Shown here: positions 33,586 through 42,208 of the stretch, piece after piece | Layout of the letters: every line of letters starts with the position of its first letter | How positions within the stretch are numbered: position 1 is the first letter of the stretch | Virus record (IMG/VR): IMGVR_UViG_3300025012_000026 | Span: 62,001-126,000 of that record | Reading direction: 5' to 3' (one strand) | Source: a virus | DNA: 64,000 nucleotides | The notes under the pieces: generated by a model | Databases searched by the model: none | What the model was told of the DNA's origin: nothing | What the model saw: the letters and a program-made list of their open reading frames with translations, nothing else | Program-made: the position numbers and the translations under genes

Positions 33586-35194
33586 TGTCAATCACCTCTA
33601 TATTAAAATCTGGTTCGGGGATATAATCCGATTCCAAAATTTCTTCCATAATTTCATCAACAGAACGTAAATATTTTTGACTATTTTGATTAATAGCATC
33701 TGGTATTTGCTTGCGTAAAGGTTTGGTTGGAGGATCACATTTAATAATAGATATACTTTTTTCACTTTTGTATAAAAATCTACAGAGTGCATGATATTTA
33801 GGAAGATTAAGAATAGCATATCTGTTAGACATATCTTTTTCTTCATCTCCTGTTTCAAATTCTTTAAACAGTGTTTGTGCTCCTCCTCTACCTATAGCAA
33901 AAGATATAATCTGAGGTTGTACTTCTAACATCATTCTAATAAGTGATTGAATTTGAGTTTGTTCTGGAGACTGGAAGAAAAAATGTAAGCATAGTCGGTA
34001 TTTTCTTGCTTCTGTTAAAATTTCTTCAATTCCAGCCTCATTTGACAAATACATTTGGGGTTCGTCAAGAAAAAGCATGAAAATCCTCCTTTTATTTTTA
34101 TCTGTAATATCAAATCTTGATAAAGCTGCAATCCAAAACTTAGAAATAATTAGAGGGATCAGTATCTCAATATTAACTTTTCCGACAGCAACTTTTGGGG
34201 CTTTAATTAAAAGTATTTTTCCTTCATCCATTATCGTCCTGAAGTCAATAGTAGATTTGTTTTGACATATAATTGATTTCAAATAATCATTATTAGTAAG
34301 ATTTCCTACTTTGTTTAACAATGGTTTAATCATATCTCTTTTAACTGATGGAGGTTGGGCTTCAAATCTGTCCCAATATCTAACAACAGAAGCGTTCCTT
34401 TTGTTTTTTCTTAAAGACTTTACTATTTGTTCACGATATTCTACTTCAGTTAACATTTTGATAATTCCTAAAAGAGTTTTAGGATAATCAGTTTGTTTAA
34501 GAATCGCGTTCAATGAATTTGATAAAAGATCCTCACTTGCAAAACCTATTTGTTCTCCGAATCTTTTTTTGAAAAATGAAATTATCTCTGCATGAATAAA
34601 GTGGGGAAACTGTTTCTCAACTTTTTCATCAAATTCTAAGAGATTAATTCCTGGAAGAAAATCTTTATTGGAAAAGTCTAATAAAACAACATCCTCTAAT
34701 CTATTTTCTGGGATAGACATTAAAATATTGTCAATTAATGCTCCATCTGCTACGTCTATAACACAAAATCCTGCGGTATTGAAATTTTGTAAATTGTTAA
34801 TTTTAGATATTTGGATTGCAATATTTTCAGCCAAATTTGTCTTGCCACTCCCAGGTGAACCCACGTATATAGAATTTTTGCTAAGGTCGTCAAAATGATC
34901 TATAGGATAACTAATTACATTTTTTGTATTTAAATCTTTGCCCATTACTATACCATTACCTTTGAGTAAAAATTTACTAGGTTTTAACACTACCCTATCT
35001 CCTAACGAATTTTTATCATCGCCAAACTTCAAATTAGGTAATTTATAATCTGGAATACCTTGACCTAAAATACCATTTGAAATCATTTGAACTGTATAAC
35101 CAAGACATCCTAACACAAATTTACTGCTATATAGAGCAGAATATTTTCCTGATTTAATGGTTAAGTCTTTAATCTTATTAATTTTATCTCCCAC
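33491..35194 (-). CDS. VirD4-like coupling ATPase
   Basis: 567 residues from GTG 35194 behind AAAGGGG; a TTG at 35203 abuts the site. Walker A GSPGSGKTN (about 112-120), VLLDFSNKDFLPGINLLE typical of TraD/VirD4 proteins, Walker B MLFLDEPQMY (about 373-382). No clear N-terminal membrane helices, so it is of the soluble type. It should bring DNA substrate to the secretion channel and drive transfer. Start overlaps the virB4 end by 11 nt. Confidence 0.8.
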   Translation of the reverse strand: MGDKINKIKDLTIKSGKYSALYSSKFVLGCLGYTVQMISNGILGQGIPDYKLPNLKFGDDKNSLGDRVVLKPSKFLLKGNGIVMGKDLNTKNVISYPIDHFDDLSKNSIYVGSPGSGKTNLAENIAIQISKINNLQNFNTAGFCVIDVADGALIDNILMSIPENRLEDVVLLDFSNKDFLPGINLLEFDEKVEKQFPHFIHAEIISFFKKRFGEQIGFASEDLLSNSLNAILKQTDYPKTLLGIIKMLTEVEYREQIVKSLRKNKRNASVVRYWDRFEAQPPSVKRDMIKPLLNKVGNLTNNDYLKSIICQNKSTIDFRTIMDEGKILLIKAPKVAVGKVNIEILIPLIISKFWIAALSRFDITDKNKRRIFMLFLDEPQMYLSNEAGIEEILTEARKYRLCLHFFFQSPEQTQIQSLIRMMLEVQPQIISFAIGRGGAQTLFKEFETGDEEKDMSNRYAILNLPKYHALCRFLYKSEKSISIIKCDPPTKPLRKQIPDAINQNSQKYLRSVDEIMEEILESDYIPEPDFNIEVIDNDQQRFDVGKIDFGTKVRPFNGERFRDNKKY

Positions 35195-36695
35195 TATACT
35201 CAACCCCTTTCATTTCTTCGTAATTAGTGTTGAATAGAAGATATTCTTTATCATCAAATATTGGTCTAAAAGCATATTGCTTAGTTCCTATAGTCATCCA
35301 ACCTTGTCCTTTCTCAATTCTAGATAAGTAGTCAATAATGTGAGGTGGTATATTCATATAATTACTAATATGTTGCAACTCTAAAGAAGTTAAATGAAGA
35401 ATTAAAGTATTGGCACAATTTTTAATAATTAATTCAATATCATCCTTAGAGCAATCAGTGAGGTTCTGGGTGCAAACAAAAATGCCCACCCCTCTCTTAC
35501 GATAACCTTTAGCAATTGCTACAACTCTCTTAATTACTGCATCCGTTTTTAAAATATTCCATGCTTCATCAATTACAATAAGACAATCTTTAAATTCAGT
35601 TTTGAGTAAGAACTTTTCAAAATCCTTAGATATAATAACAATATTCCTTGAAGTTAATTTAGCATATTCACCAGTGATATCAAGAATATAAATTTTCTTA
35701 TGTGCAGATATTTTCTTTATAATTGACTTTACTGCAAAACTCTTGCCACTTCCTGAAATTCCAAAAATGAAAAATGAATTATTAAATGTCTCTGCAAAGT
35801 TAATTTTAATTAATTGATGGTTTTGATAATCATATCCAATAGTAATACCTTTGCCGGAAACATATCTTACAAATGGATAGAAATTACTAATTGCACTTGT
35901 TAAAAATACTTTTAACTCCTTTACATGATCAATTTCTTTGTATGCTCTGAAATTCTTGAAACAATTAAAATGTTCACAATTAGCAAACTTAAATCTTATC
36001 TGCATACCATCTAAAAGCATAGATATTTGCTTTGTTTTTGTTTCTAATTGTTCAAGTGTTTGTCCTTTAATTAAGATATATAATCCAACCATGCAAAGTT
36101 TTTCTTCATTTCCCATAAGATCAACCATTGTTTTTTGTAACTTCTCTACAATTTCATCTTCTACAAAAAACTCTTGATTTGGGTTCTTTGAGGCTTTCCA
36201 ATTTACATTTGCTTCAGTAGTATCAATTCTTTTTTTTACGGCCTTTACAGCCTCTTCTTGTGGCAATGGAAAGATAGTAATAGCAATCTCAGTGTCAGGA
36301 ATCATTAGATTGTTTATGAATCCCACAGAAAGCATTTGAGGATATTGGATAACTTTAATTAATTTAGCAAAATATTTTTCATTGTTTTCAGTGACAGAAA
36401 TATACTTCCTAAATTCTTTAATTTGGATATTGCTTGAAGTTGAACATTCAGATTGAGCATAGTCCATTCCCGAATTACGCAGGTTTTCACAAATATCAGA
36501 ATTGGTAATTAGATAATAACTTGATTCGTTTATTTGTGTATCTTTGTTTAAATAATTTAAATCAGTTTTACAAATTATCCTTGATGAATCATTTAGAGAA
36601 TTTAGCAAATATTTAAACTTGGATCTGAGTAATATTTGATCTTCTTTTGTTGCTAAAAGATAGTTTGCTTTTGGGTAAAGTTGATATTGAAACAT
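35184..36695 (-). CDS. VirB4-like secretion ATPase
   Basis: 503 residues, short for VirB4. Walker A GISGSGKSFAV (312-322), IYILDITGEY, Walker B CLIVIDEAWNIL (371-382), then IAKGYRKRGVGIFVCTQN as in VirB4/ConE proteins. It powers assembly of and transport through the type IV secretion channel. Start ATG 36695 lies inside the preceding PrgI gene (83-nt overlap), so both are coupled. Confidence 0.85.
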   Translation of the reverse strand: MFQYQLYPKANYLLATKEDQILLRSKFKYLLNSLNDSSRIICKTDLNYLNKDTQINESSYYLITNSDICENLRNSGMDYAQSECSTSSNIQIKEFRKYISVTENNEKYFAKLIKVIQYPQMLSVGFINNLMIPDTEIAITIFPLPQEEAVKAVKKRIDTTEANVNWKASKNPNQEFFVEDEIVEKLQKTMVDLMGNEEKLCMVGLYILIKGQTLEQLETKTKQISMLLDGMQIRFKFANCEHFNCFKNFRAYKEIDHVKELKVFLTSAISNFYPFVRYVSGKGITIGYDYQNHQLIKINFAETFNNSFFIFGISGSGKSFAVKSIIKKISAHKKIYILDITGEYAKLTSRNIVIISKDFEKFLLKTEFKDCLIVIDEAWNILKTDAVIKRVVAIAKGYRKRGVGIFVCTQNLTDCSKDDIELIIKNCANTLILHLTSLELQHISNYMNIPPHIIDYLSRIEKGQGWMTIGTKQYAFRPIFDDKEYLLFNTNYEEMKGVEYSGR

Positions 36696-36960
36696 TTTGT
36701 TTTGTCATTCCTTTCCACTTAAATTTAAAGAAAGATACTACTCCTTGGTCTATATCTGTTTTCGTAAGAATTGCTGTAGGAATACCAATATTTGGTAATA
36801 TAAATAATTTTAAATAAATAGGTAAAGTTGTATTAAAAACCGATAATCCAAGTATAACCCCACCTATTAAATAAATAGTTTGTTTCCCTGTAAGTCCATA
36901 AAATATTTCATCCTTCATTTCAATAATTTGATTTGTGTCGAACATTTCAGTATTTAACAT
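36613..36960 (-). CDS. PrgI / VirB3-like protein
   Basis: 115 residues behind GAAGGAGGTAATTTA. DEIFYGLTGKQTIYLIGG is the PrgI-family signature; a hydrophobic hairpin at about 29-62 anchors it in the membrane. In Gram-positive conjugation systems PrgI plays the VirB3 part next to VirB4, exactly as placed here. Confidence 0.75.
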   Translation of the reverse strand: MLNTEMFDTNQIIEMKDEIFYGLTGKQTIYLIGGVILGLSVFNTTLPIYLKLFILPNIGIPTAILTKTDIDQGVVSFFKFKWKGMTKQNVSISTLPKSKLSFSNKRRSNITQIQV

Positions 36961-36964
36961 TAAA

Positions 36965-37960
36965 TTACCTCCTTCTACTCGCTCCTCTTCTTGAAGACAT
37001 CATACCTCCCATTCTACCAAATCCACTATATCTAATAAGTTTTCTAGGGCTTAATCCATATTTTATCTCTCTAAACATAGCAACTGGATTCGGAGCTTGG
37101 TGTCCATAACTAATCCATTGTTGAACATATGAAGGTGCTTTTAGCATAAATGATCCTGCCGATATACAAAGCATAATATGATAAAGTCCTCCGTGATTTG
37201 ATTTTGATATTGAAGACTCAAATCCTAACCAAATCACCATAATAATCGCATGGATAATTGGAGCAATTAAGTTATCTAATAATTCATCAATCCATACCTG
37301 TCTCATATTTTGATGTTTGGGAAATAAACATAGATAGAAAAATATAGGTGCTGTAGCAACTAGAAACATAATAGAAATCATTCTCATGAAATAAAACCAT
37401 ATTAAATTGACTAATATCATTGCAAAAATTAAAGTGAATATAATTAGACCTAAACCATACTGTGGAGTTAAAGCTCTGACCATTTGTGCTTCTGAACCGC
37501 CTAGAGATAGAATAACAATGGTAAATTTGTTTGTTGCATCTATTATCATTGGAAGTGCAATTATTGCAATATTTACAATGACCATTGATTGAGCTATCTT
37601 CACAATATATTCTGTACTCTGATATTTACTACTTTTATTCATAATTTGCATAATTCCAAAATATACAATTCCTGCTATTGAGAATGTCATTATGATCTTT
37701 AAGAAGAAATAGTATAAAGATAATATTGTAGGATTTTCTGCCAATACATTAGGCGTGTGAAGAAATAATTGTGTAAAATTTTGAACTAGAGAATCAGTAA
37801 TAAAATGTTCTAATCTTCCATTTACTGTAGAAATATCTTGAGGTGTAGGTGCATTAAATAAAGCATCATTAACATTTTGAACTGTTTCTAGGGATGGAGG
37901 TGTGATAAAAAATTTAATTATAGCATCTCCTGCTTCTCCAACAGTGAGCAATGGAATCAT
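36965..37960 (-). CDS. VirB6 / TrbL-like polytopic membrane protein
   Basis: 331 residues with about six membrane segments (roughly 80-106, 122-141, 169-190, 193-213, 231-246, 260-273) and a basic C-terminal tail ending MSSRRGASRRR. Length, order and topology fit the VirB6/TrbL channel component of type IV secretion. It ends 4 nt before the PrgI start. Confidence 0.75.
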   Translation of the reverse strand: MIPLLTVGEAGDAIIKFFITPPSLETVQNVNDALFNAPTPQDISTVNGRLEHFITDSLVQNFTQLFLHTPNVLAENPTILSLYYFFLKIIMTFSIAGIVYFGIMQIMNKSSKYQSTEYIVKIAQSMVIVNIAIIALPMIIDATNKFTIVILSLGGSEAQMVRALTPQYGLGLIIFTLIFAMILVNLIWFYFMRMISIMFLVATAPIFFYLCLFPKHQNMRQVWIDELLDNLIAPIIHAIIMVIWLGFESSISKSNHGGLYHIMLCISAGSFMLKAPSYVQQWISYGHQAPNPVAMFREIKYGLSPRKLIRYSGFGRMGGMMSSRRGASRRR

Positions 37961-37990
37961 CCCCTTTATGAAGTTATAATAATTTTAATC

Positions 37991-38242
37991 TTAAAATTTT
38001 GGCATTGTTGGAAATACTCCTTTAAGTATTGTCCAGACAATCTTCACTACCCAAGGCCCAACAATTATAGTTATACATCCACGGATTACCGATTCCTTAA
38101 GCTCTTTGGATTGAGCTTTCCAATTTCCATTTCCAATGACATCCATGACACCAGCCCAGACTATCATGATCATAGCTAAACCAATTCCTAGTCCAGATAA
38201 TAATAAACAAATTTTTGTTGACCACTGGTTAAATTCTTCCAT
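37991..38242 (-). CDS. VirB2/TrbC-like small membrane protein
   Basis: 83 residues with two hydrophobic segments (LLLSGLGIGLAMIMIVWAGV and CITIIVGPWVVKIVWTILKG) around a charged loop, the shape of VirB2/pilin-like subunits of Gram-positive conjugation systems. It lies directly before the VirB6-like gene. Start ATG 38242 has TAGGAGG upstream. Confidence 0.6.
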   Translation of the reverse strand: MEEFNQWSTKICLLLSGLGIGLAMIMIVWAGVMDVIGNGNWKAQSKELKESVIRGCITIIVGPWVVKIVWTILKGVFPTMPKF

Positions 38243-38474
38243 GATAAAAACCTCCTAGAAATTTTAATTTTTCCATGCCTCTTTACTAAGAAGACCTAGA
38301 TTTTAAAATCTGAATCCCTTTATTCATGCGGTCTGTAGGGTTCAGGGTGTATTAATGGCAATATAGGTGGTTAATATAGGGTTCTTGTCTTGATTTTTAC
38401 AAACATTCATGTATAATCGACATTATTTTGGTTAATAATATGGTCAACGAAATAAATTAAGGAGTGTGAATTTA
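38243..38474. promoter_or_regulatory. Divergent control region in the conjugation cluster
   Basis: Contains the perfect palindrome AGATTTTAAAATCT (38298-38311) and a doubled ATATAGG. A + strand promoter TTGATT-N16-TATAAT (38390-38417) lies before the 33-residue frame. A minus-strand TTGTAA with a TATATT 18 nt on could serve the secretion genes. No gene seen. Confidence 0.5.
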
Positions 38475-38576
38475 ATGTTTTTACTGCCAATGTTTGTTGT
38501 AGGAGTAGGTTTGGTGGGTTATTCAGCATATGAATTAGTTAATACAGTGCAACAATTAAGCAAACTTATTCAATAA
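38475..38576 (+). CDS. 33-residue single-helix membrane peptide
   Basis: ATG 38475 follows AAGGAGTGTG. The peptide is one hydrophobic helix (MFLLPMFVVGVGLVGYSAYE) with a short polar tail. It is the only + strand gene within the minus-strand conjugation cluster and has its own promoter and a strong terminator. Size and layout resemble small hydrophobic toxins of type I systems or phage membrane modulators; no antisense RNA promoter could be shown. Confidence 0.55.
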   Translation: MFLLPMFVVGVGLVGYSAYELVNTVQQLSKLIQ

Positions 38577-38601
38577 TAAAATTCATATGCTATAATTCAA
38601 T

Positions 38602-38628
38602 CCCCTCATTTGAGGGGTTTATTTTTTA
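38602..38628 (+). terminator. Terminator of the 33-residue gene
   Basis: CCCCTC-ATTT-GAGGGG (38602-38617) followed by TTTATTTTTT. Confidence 0.85.
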
Positions 38629-38816
38629 GCAAAATGCTTGATACTTTTGACAATTGATTCTTTAGACCAATATGCTCCAAAACCAAACATTAAAACTCCT
38701 AATGCGCCCATTGTCCATCCTAAAACCCAGTATGAAGGAGTAAGAAAAATCTCACCAAATTCTAATAGTGAAAAACTTCCAACTAAAAACATAAGAGCTT
38801 TTGTATCTTTTTTCAT
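38619..38816 (-). CDS. Small two-helix membrane protein
   Basis: 65 residues, hydrophobic at about 8-24 and 30-48 (WVLGWTMGALGVLMFGFGAYW), Lys-rich ends. Lies between the wall hydrolase and VirB2-like genes, so probably part of the secretion machinery. Family not recognised. Its 3' end overlaps the opposite-strand terminator. Confidence 0.55.
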   Translation of the reverse strand: MKKDTKALMFLVGSFSLLEFGEIFLTPSYWVLGWTMGALGVLMFGFGAYWSKESIVKSIKHFAKK

Positions 38817-38832
38817 AATAAGTCCTCCTTTT

Positions 38833-39414
38833 CTATTTGCTTTTAGCAGGTAAATAATTAATTGGATTTAATGAATTAGTTCCATTATTAGTACGAATTT
38901 CAAAATGTACATGTGGGCCTCTGGATAGTAATCCGGTATTTCCAGACAAAGCAATTACATCATTTTGATTTACTTTATCTCCAACGTTGACTAATAATTG
39001 ATTATTATGTGCATACACAGTCTGTTTTCCATCAGAATGATTGATATACACAACATTTCCAATCATTTCATTAAATTCTGCTTTAATTACTATGCCAAAA
39101 TTAGAGCAATAAACTTTACTATTTTCCACTACTGCAATATCAATTCCATAATGAAATCCATTTAATGAAGACTCTCTTGGGCCATAAGGACTTGAGATTA
39201 TTCCATCTACTGGATAAATATAATTAGAGGAAGAAGAAGTAAGCAATATATAAGTTTTATTAATGACAATGTTTAAGATACTTTTTGCTTCCTCTGTGGT
39301 CAACTCTCCTTTAGCTGAGACAGGATGAGGTATTGACAATAAAGTTAATAATAAAAGTGAAAATAATAGTTTTTTGCTTGGCTTGGGAATTAATTTTCCT
39401 TTTGTTTTTCTCAT
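38833..39414 (-). CDS. Secreted M23 (LytM) peptidoglycan hydrolase
   Basis: 193 residues. Signal peptide at 14-34 (LLFSLLLLTLLSIPHPVSA). The M23 domain reads SSPYGPRES, HYGIDIAV (His and Asp ligands), YAHNNQ and HVHFEI (H-x-H). It is expected to open the wall for the conjugation channel, like the VirB1/TcpG-type hydrolases of Gram-positive systems. A role as phage lysin is less likely given the signal peptide and location. Confidence 0.8.
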   Translation of the reverse strand: MRKTKGKLIPKPSKKLLFSLLLLTLLSIPHPVSAKGELTTEEAKSILNIVINKTYILLTSSSSNYIYPVDGIISSPYGPRESSLNGFHYGIDIAVVENSKVYCSNFGIVIKAEFNEMIGNVVYINHSDGKQTVYAHNNQLLVNVGDKVNQNDVIALSGNTGLLSRGPHVHFEIRTNNGTNSLNPINYLPAKSK

Positions 39415-39417
39415 AAT

Positions 39418-39630
39418 TCACTCTCTTATAAAATAAGGAGTCAAAACCAAATTCCCTTTATAACATTGATTTGCACTCATATAAACCTTTCTCCAACCTC
39501 TCGTCATTAAATCTTCATAAAATTTTCTTTTATAATTCACAAAATCATCAACACTATCAAATTCCAAATGATTAATAATGTCATGGATTCTACGACCTTT
39601 ATTAACCATTATTGATAATTTAATTCTCAT
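39418..39630 (-). CDS. Small unknown protein
   Basis: 70 residues behind AAGGAGGTATTATTAAATG. Basic, with IIMVNKGRRIHDIINHLEF-like start and a Trp/Tyr-rich middle (TRGWRKVYMSANQCYKGN). Ends 3 nt before the M23 gene, so same operon. Confidence 0.5.
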   Translation of the reverse strand: MRIKLSIMVNKGRRIHDIINHLEFDSVDDFVNYKRKFYEDLMTRGWRKVYMSANQCYKGNLVLTPYFIRE

Positions 39631-39659
39631 TTAATAATACCTCCTTAAATTAAAGTACC

Positions 39660-39962
39660 TTAATCAACTCTTCTCCTCGGATAAATCCTATCTTTATCCT
39701 TACCATCCCAATCTGGAGATTTTAAAGAAACAAAATTCTCTCCTAAATTAACTCTAATGGCAAATCTCTGATCACATGTCGGACAATAATTTAAAACATG
39801 AATAAGTTCAGAATCAGTATCTTTTGTGATAATAGATTTTTCGGTAAATGTAGGATATTTAATTGCACATATTTAACAATTAAAAGTTACAGTTTGAAGT
39901 CGTTTTTGTGCTTTCTTATAGAGAGAATTACTTGGTTTTAGGATTGTATATAGTTTTCTCAT
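39660..39962 (-). pseudogene. Zinc-ribbon gene with an in-frame TAA
   Basis: ATG 39962 behind GGAGGAATTATTA begins a 100-codon frame broken once by TAA at 39873-39875, exactly inside what should be the first Cys pair (FNC-stop-IC). The frame continues through a second pair (YCPTCDQRF) to TAA 39660-39662. Without the stop it would be a normal two-CxxC zinc ribbon. Nonsense mutation or readthrough cannot be distinguished here. Confidence 0.6.
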
Positions 39963-39999
39963 TAATAATTCCTCCCTTATAACTATTCTTACCCCCTAC

Positions 40000-40284
40000 T
40001 CAATCCAAATCTCTTTCCTCGCTATTCTCAAGCAAATCCATCACAGCATCAAAATAATCAATAACATCCTCACTTGGCTCAATGTCCCATCCACGATCAT
40101 AATAAACTTCACAATCATTATGATTAAACTGTTCTCCACCAAAAATTGCTAATACACTAACCCTTCCACCATCAATTCCAAGTCTAGATGGGGTGTTGTA
40201 TAGTTTAGCATTAAATTTAAATCTACCAACTTCCCCTTTAACCCAATTAGAATTATTGTCAAATTTAGTAAAATATGCTTGCAT
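40000..40284 (-). CDS. Unknown phage/plasmid protein
   Basis: 94 residues behind TTAAGGAGGAATCATA. Beta-rich NWVKGEVGRFKFNAKLYNTP and DGGRVSVLAIFGG, acidic C-terminus. The pattern recurs in small Bacillota phage proteins of unknown function. Confidence 0.5.
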   Translation of the reverse strand: MQAYFTKFDNNSNWVKGEVGRFKFNAKLYNTPSRLGIDGGRVSVLAIFGGEQFNHNDCEVYYDRGWDIEPSEDVIDYFDAVMDLLENSEERDLD

Positions 40285-40310
40285 TATGATTCCTCCTTAA
40301 TTACTCACTC

Positions 40311-40553
40311 CTACTCCCCTCTACCTCCTCCGCACTCATAAACAAAAATAAAATTAACATAATTTAAACTTATCTTTAAAACATTTTCCACAGATTCTTC
40401 TAATCCACAAATTTCACTGATATAATTTTTAGCAGAATAATCTCTTTTTGCTCTAATTAAACATTTCGCAACTTCATCAGTGATAGTAAAAACAGAATCG
40501 AAATCATCATCATTTTGATTACAAATGATGATACATTCAGGTTTTTGTTTCAA
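40311..40553 (-). CDS. Small unknown protein
   Basis: 80 residues. Acidic start (CIIICNQNDDDFDSVF), helical centre, and C-terminal VYECGGGRGE. Overlaps the next upstream gene by 17 nt, so translation is coupled. Confidence 0.5.
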   Translation of the reverse strand: MKQKPECIIICNQNDDDFDSVFTITDEVAKCLIRAKRDYSAKNYISEICGLEESVENVLKISLNYVNFIFVYECGGGRGE

Positions 40554-40779
40554 TCATTTCAACTCCTTTGGATGTAATGTAGAATGAATTGGCATTCCTC
40601 TCTTTCCACCCTAGTTTAACCATTCCAAGCATTAAAAGATGATTTAGATTATGTCTGACTCTCAAATGATTGATGTCAATTGCAAGAGATATATTCCTTA
40701 CAGTTCTGCTGTTCATTGGATCAGTAAGATTTTCTGAAAATAAATGATGTAGAATATCTATCTCTAATTTTGATAGCAT
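40537..40779 (-). CDS. Winged-helix DNA-binding protein
   Basis: 80 residues from ATG 40779 with GAGGTGA upstream; a longer 101-residue form from 40842 is possible. The layout LSKLEIDILHHLF...SRTVRNISLAIDINHLRVRHNLNHLLMLGMVKLG...FYITSKGVEMI is a MarR-like winged helix. Probably a regulator of the neighbouring small genes or the partition module. Confidence 0.6.
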   Translation of the reverse strand: MLSKLEIDILHHLFSENLTDPMNSRTVRNISLAIDINHLRVRHNLNHLLMLGMVKLGWKERNANSFYITSKGVEMIETKT

Positions 40780-41013
40780 TTTAATTAGTTCACCTCGCTT
40801 TGTTTTAATAATGTGTGATAATGTATCTGATTGTTCAACCATGCTTCATACTCCATCTTATTGATTGATAATTGTCCATTATGTTAGTCAATTTATGGGA
40901 AATCTTTGGACTTAAATGAAGTTGATTAATCAGACCTATACAATTACCCAAACATTATTTTATATGCTTTAATTTGATTTATTTTGTAAATTAATTTAAG
41001 ATTAATAAAAGAA

Positions 41014-41035
41014 AAGCCCTGATTTCTCAGGACTT
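41014..41035 (-). terminator. Terminator of the partition operon
   Basis: CCTGA-N4-TCAGG stem with AAG / CTT outside; CTTTTCTTTTATT follows on the minus strand. Confidence 0.75.
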
Positions 41036-41040
41036 AATAC

Positions 41041-41295
41041 TTAATCGTCAAACATATTAAAATTGATTTCTTTTACTGGTTTTGTTTTAGATCGCTCTTC
41101 CATTCTAATTTCATCTTTTTTAACAAATACATCTATATAGATTTCCTCTTCATCCTCTAACATTACCTTATCTTCACCTTTAAAAAAATAATCATACAAA
41201 GCTCTTCTAATTACTTTGCTTCTCCTATTCTTAGGGATTGCATCAAGAAATGGTTTTAAGATTCTGTCGTCTCTAAAGTTTCTAATTTCCCCCAT
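41041..41295 (-). CDS. parR: ParR-like centromere-binding protein
   Basis: 84 residues. IPKNRRSKVIRRALYDYFF fits the ribbon-helix-helix of ParR proteins, followed by an acidic then basic tail that would cap the actin filament. Overlaps the ParM-like gene by 40 nt and precedes the terminator. It would bind the palindromic site upstream of parM and regulate the operon. Confidence 0.65.
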   Translation of the reverse strand: MGEIRNFRDDRILKPFLDAIPKNRRSKVIRRALYDYFFKGEDKVMLEDEEEIYIDVFVKKDEIRMEERSKTKPVKEINFNMFDD

Positions 41296-42146
41296 GATAG
41301 ATTCTTCACCAACTTTTCTGCCCCTCTTACATTTGAGAATTGACCTTTATGAAGTATTTTTTGAGGCCAATTAAGAAAATGATATATAGCAGACCCTCCT
41401 CCTCCAGTAACGATTATCTTGTCAATTTTCTTTAAATCATAAAAGGTTGATACATCTGCCTTGATTAATGTTGCAATGTCTGGGTAAAAATTCGCCAATG
41501 AGTCATAACCATCATATAAATCTACTTCATATATTTTTCTATCAGCACGTTTATAGATTTGCCACATTCCATTATTTGTAGTTTTGCAAAGTTCTCTAAC
41601 TATTTCACCTCTGAGTAAATAAATTAGATTTACAGTACCCATTCCTACATCAACGATTAAAGTAACATTAGGAATTTCTTCTTTAGTTTTGCCCTCATCA
41701 TCAAGAAAATAATCCATTGACGCACAATATCCCTGTGGGAGACTTTTTATAAGTGTCGGTTTAAAGTTATGAATATGCTCAATATCCCCAATTTTATAAT
41801 TAATATCCATATCATGAGAAAACATATCAATAATTGATTTTTTTTCACTAAAATAAGATTCAAATGGAAAAAGAAATACTACTTTGTCTTCATTTTTATA
41901 GTTACATAAGGTATATTTAGTAAGAATTTTGAATGTTGATTGCTCTGTTTTAATTCCTTCAAGTGAATAATCTTGAGCATACCCATGTAAAATTGCATCT
42001 TCTCCAATGTAATGATTATCAATAACCCACATTTTCTTTTCAGTAAAAGAATCTTGATATTTCCCTATGACAGAAAGAATCTTTAATTCCCTGCCTTTTG
42101 AATTTAACGCCTTCACATATGAATTACCACAGTCCAAAAACAGCAT
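41256..42146 (-). CDS. parM: ParM-like actin ATPase for segregation
   Basis: 296 residues from ATG 42146 behind AAAGGAGGAGTAAAT; an earlier in-frame ATG at 42224 lies in the promoter. Actin-fold motifs: LDCGNSYVKALNSKG (phosphate 1), LIVDVGMGTVNLIYL (phosphate 2) and KIIVTGGGGSAIYHF (adenosine). Such proteins form filaments that push sister plasmids apart. With ParR and the upstream palindrome it makes a type II partition system, fitting maintenance as an extrachromosomal element. Confidence 0.8.
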   Translation of the reverse strand: MLFLDCGNSYVKALNSKGRELKILSVIGKYQDSFTEKKMWVIDNHYIGEDAILHGYAQDYSLEGIKTEQSTFKILTKYTLCNYKNEDKVVFLFPFESYFSEKKSIIDMFSHDMDINYKIGDIEHIHNFKPTLIKSLPQGYCASMDYFLDDEGKTKEEIPNVTLIVDVGMGTVNLIYLLRGEIVRELCKTTNNGMWQIYKRADRKIYEVDLYDGYDSLANFYPDIATLIKADVSTFYDLKKIDKIIVTGGGGSAIYHFLNWPQKILHKGQFSNVRGAEKLVKNLSWGKLETLETTES

Positions 42147-42163
42147 ATTTACTCCTCCTTTGA

Positions 42164-42208
42164 TTTGTAATACAATTGTAAGACATTGTCTTACAATTGT
42201 ATTACAAA
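42164..42208. repeat. 45-nt perfect palindrome (candidate parC / operator)
   Basis: Two exact 22-nt arms around one central T (42186). Each arm contains TACAATTGTA, so the site offers several spaced repeats. It covers the -10 box of the parM promoter and the leader, as expected for ParR-bound autoregulatory centromeres. Confidence 0.8.

Noticed and set aside
31000-40000. oriT next to the transfer genes
   Set aside because: No nick-site motif could be assigned; palindromes at 38298-38311 and 42164-42208 have better explanations as regulatory or partition sites.
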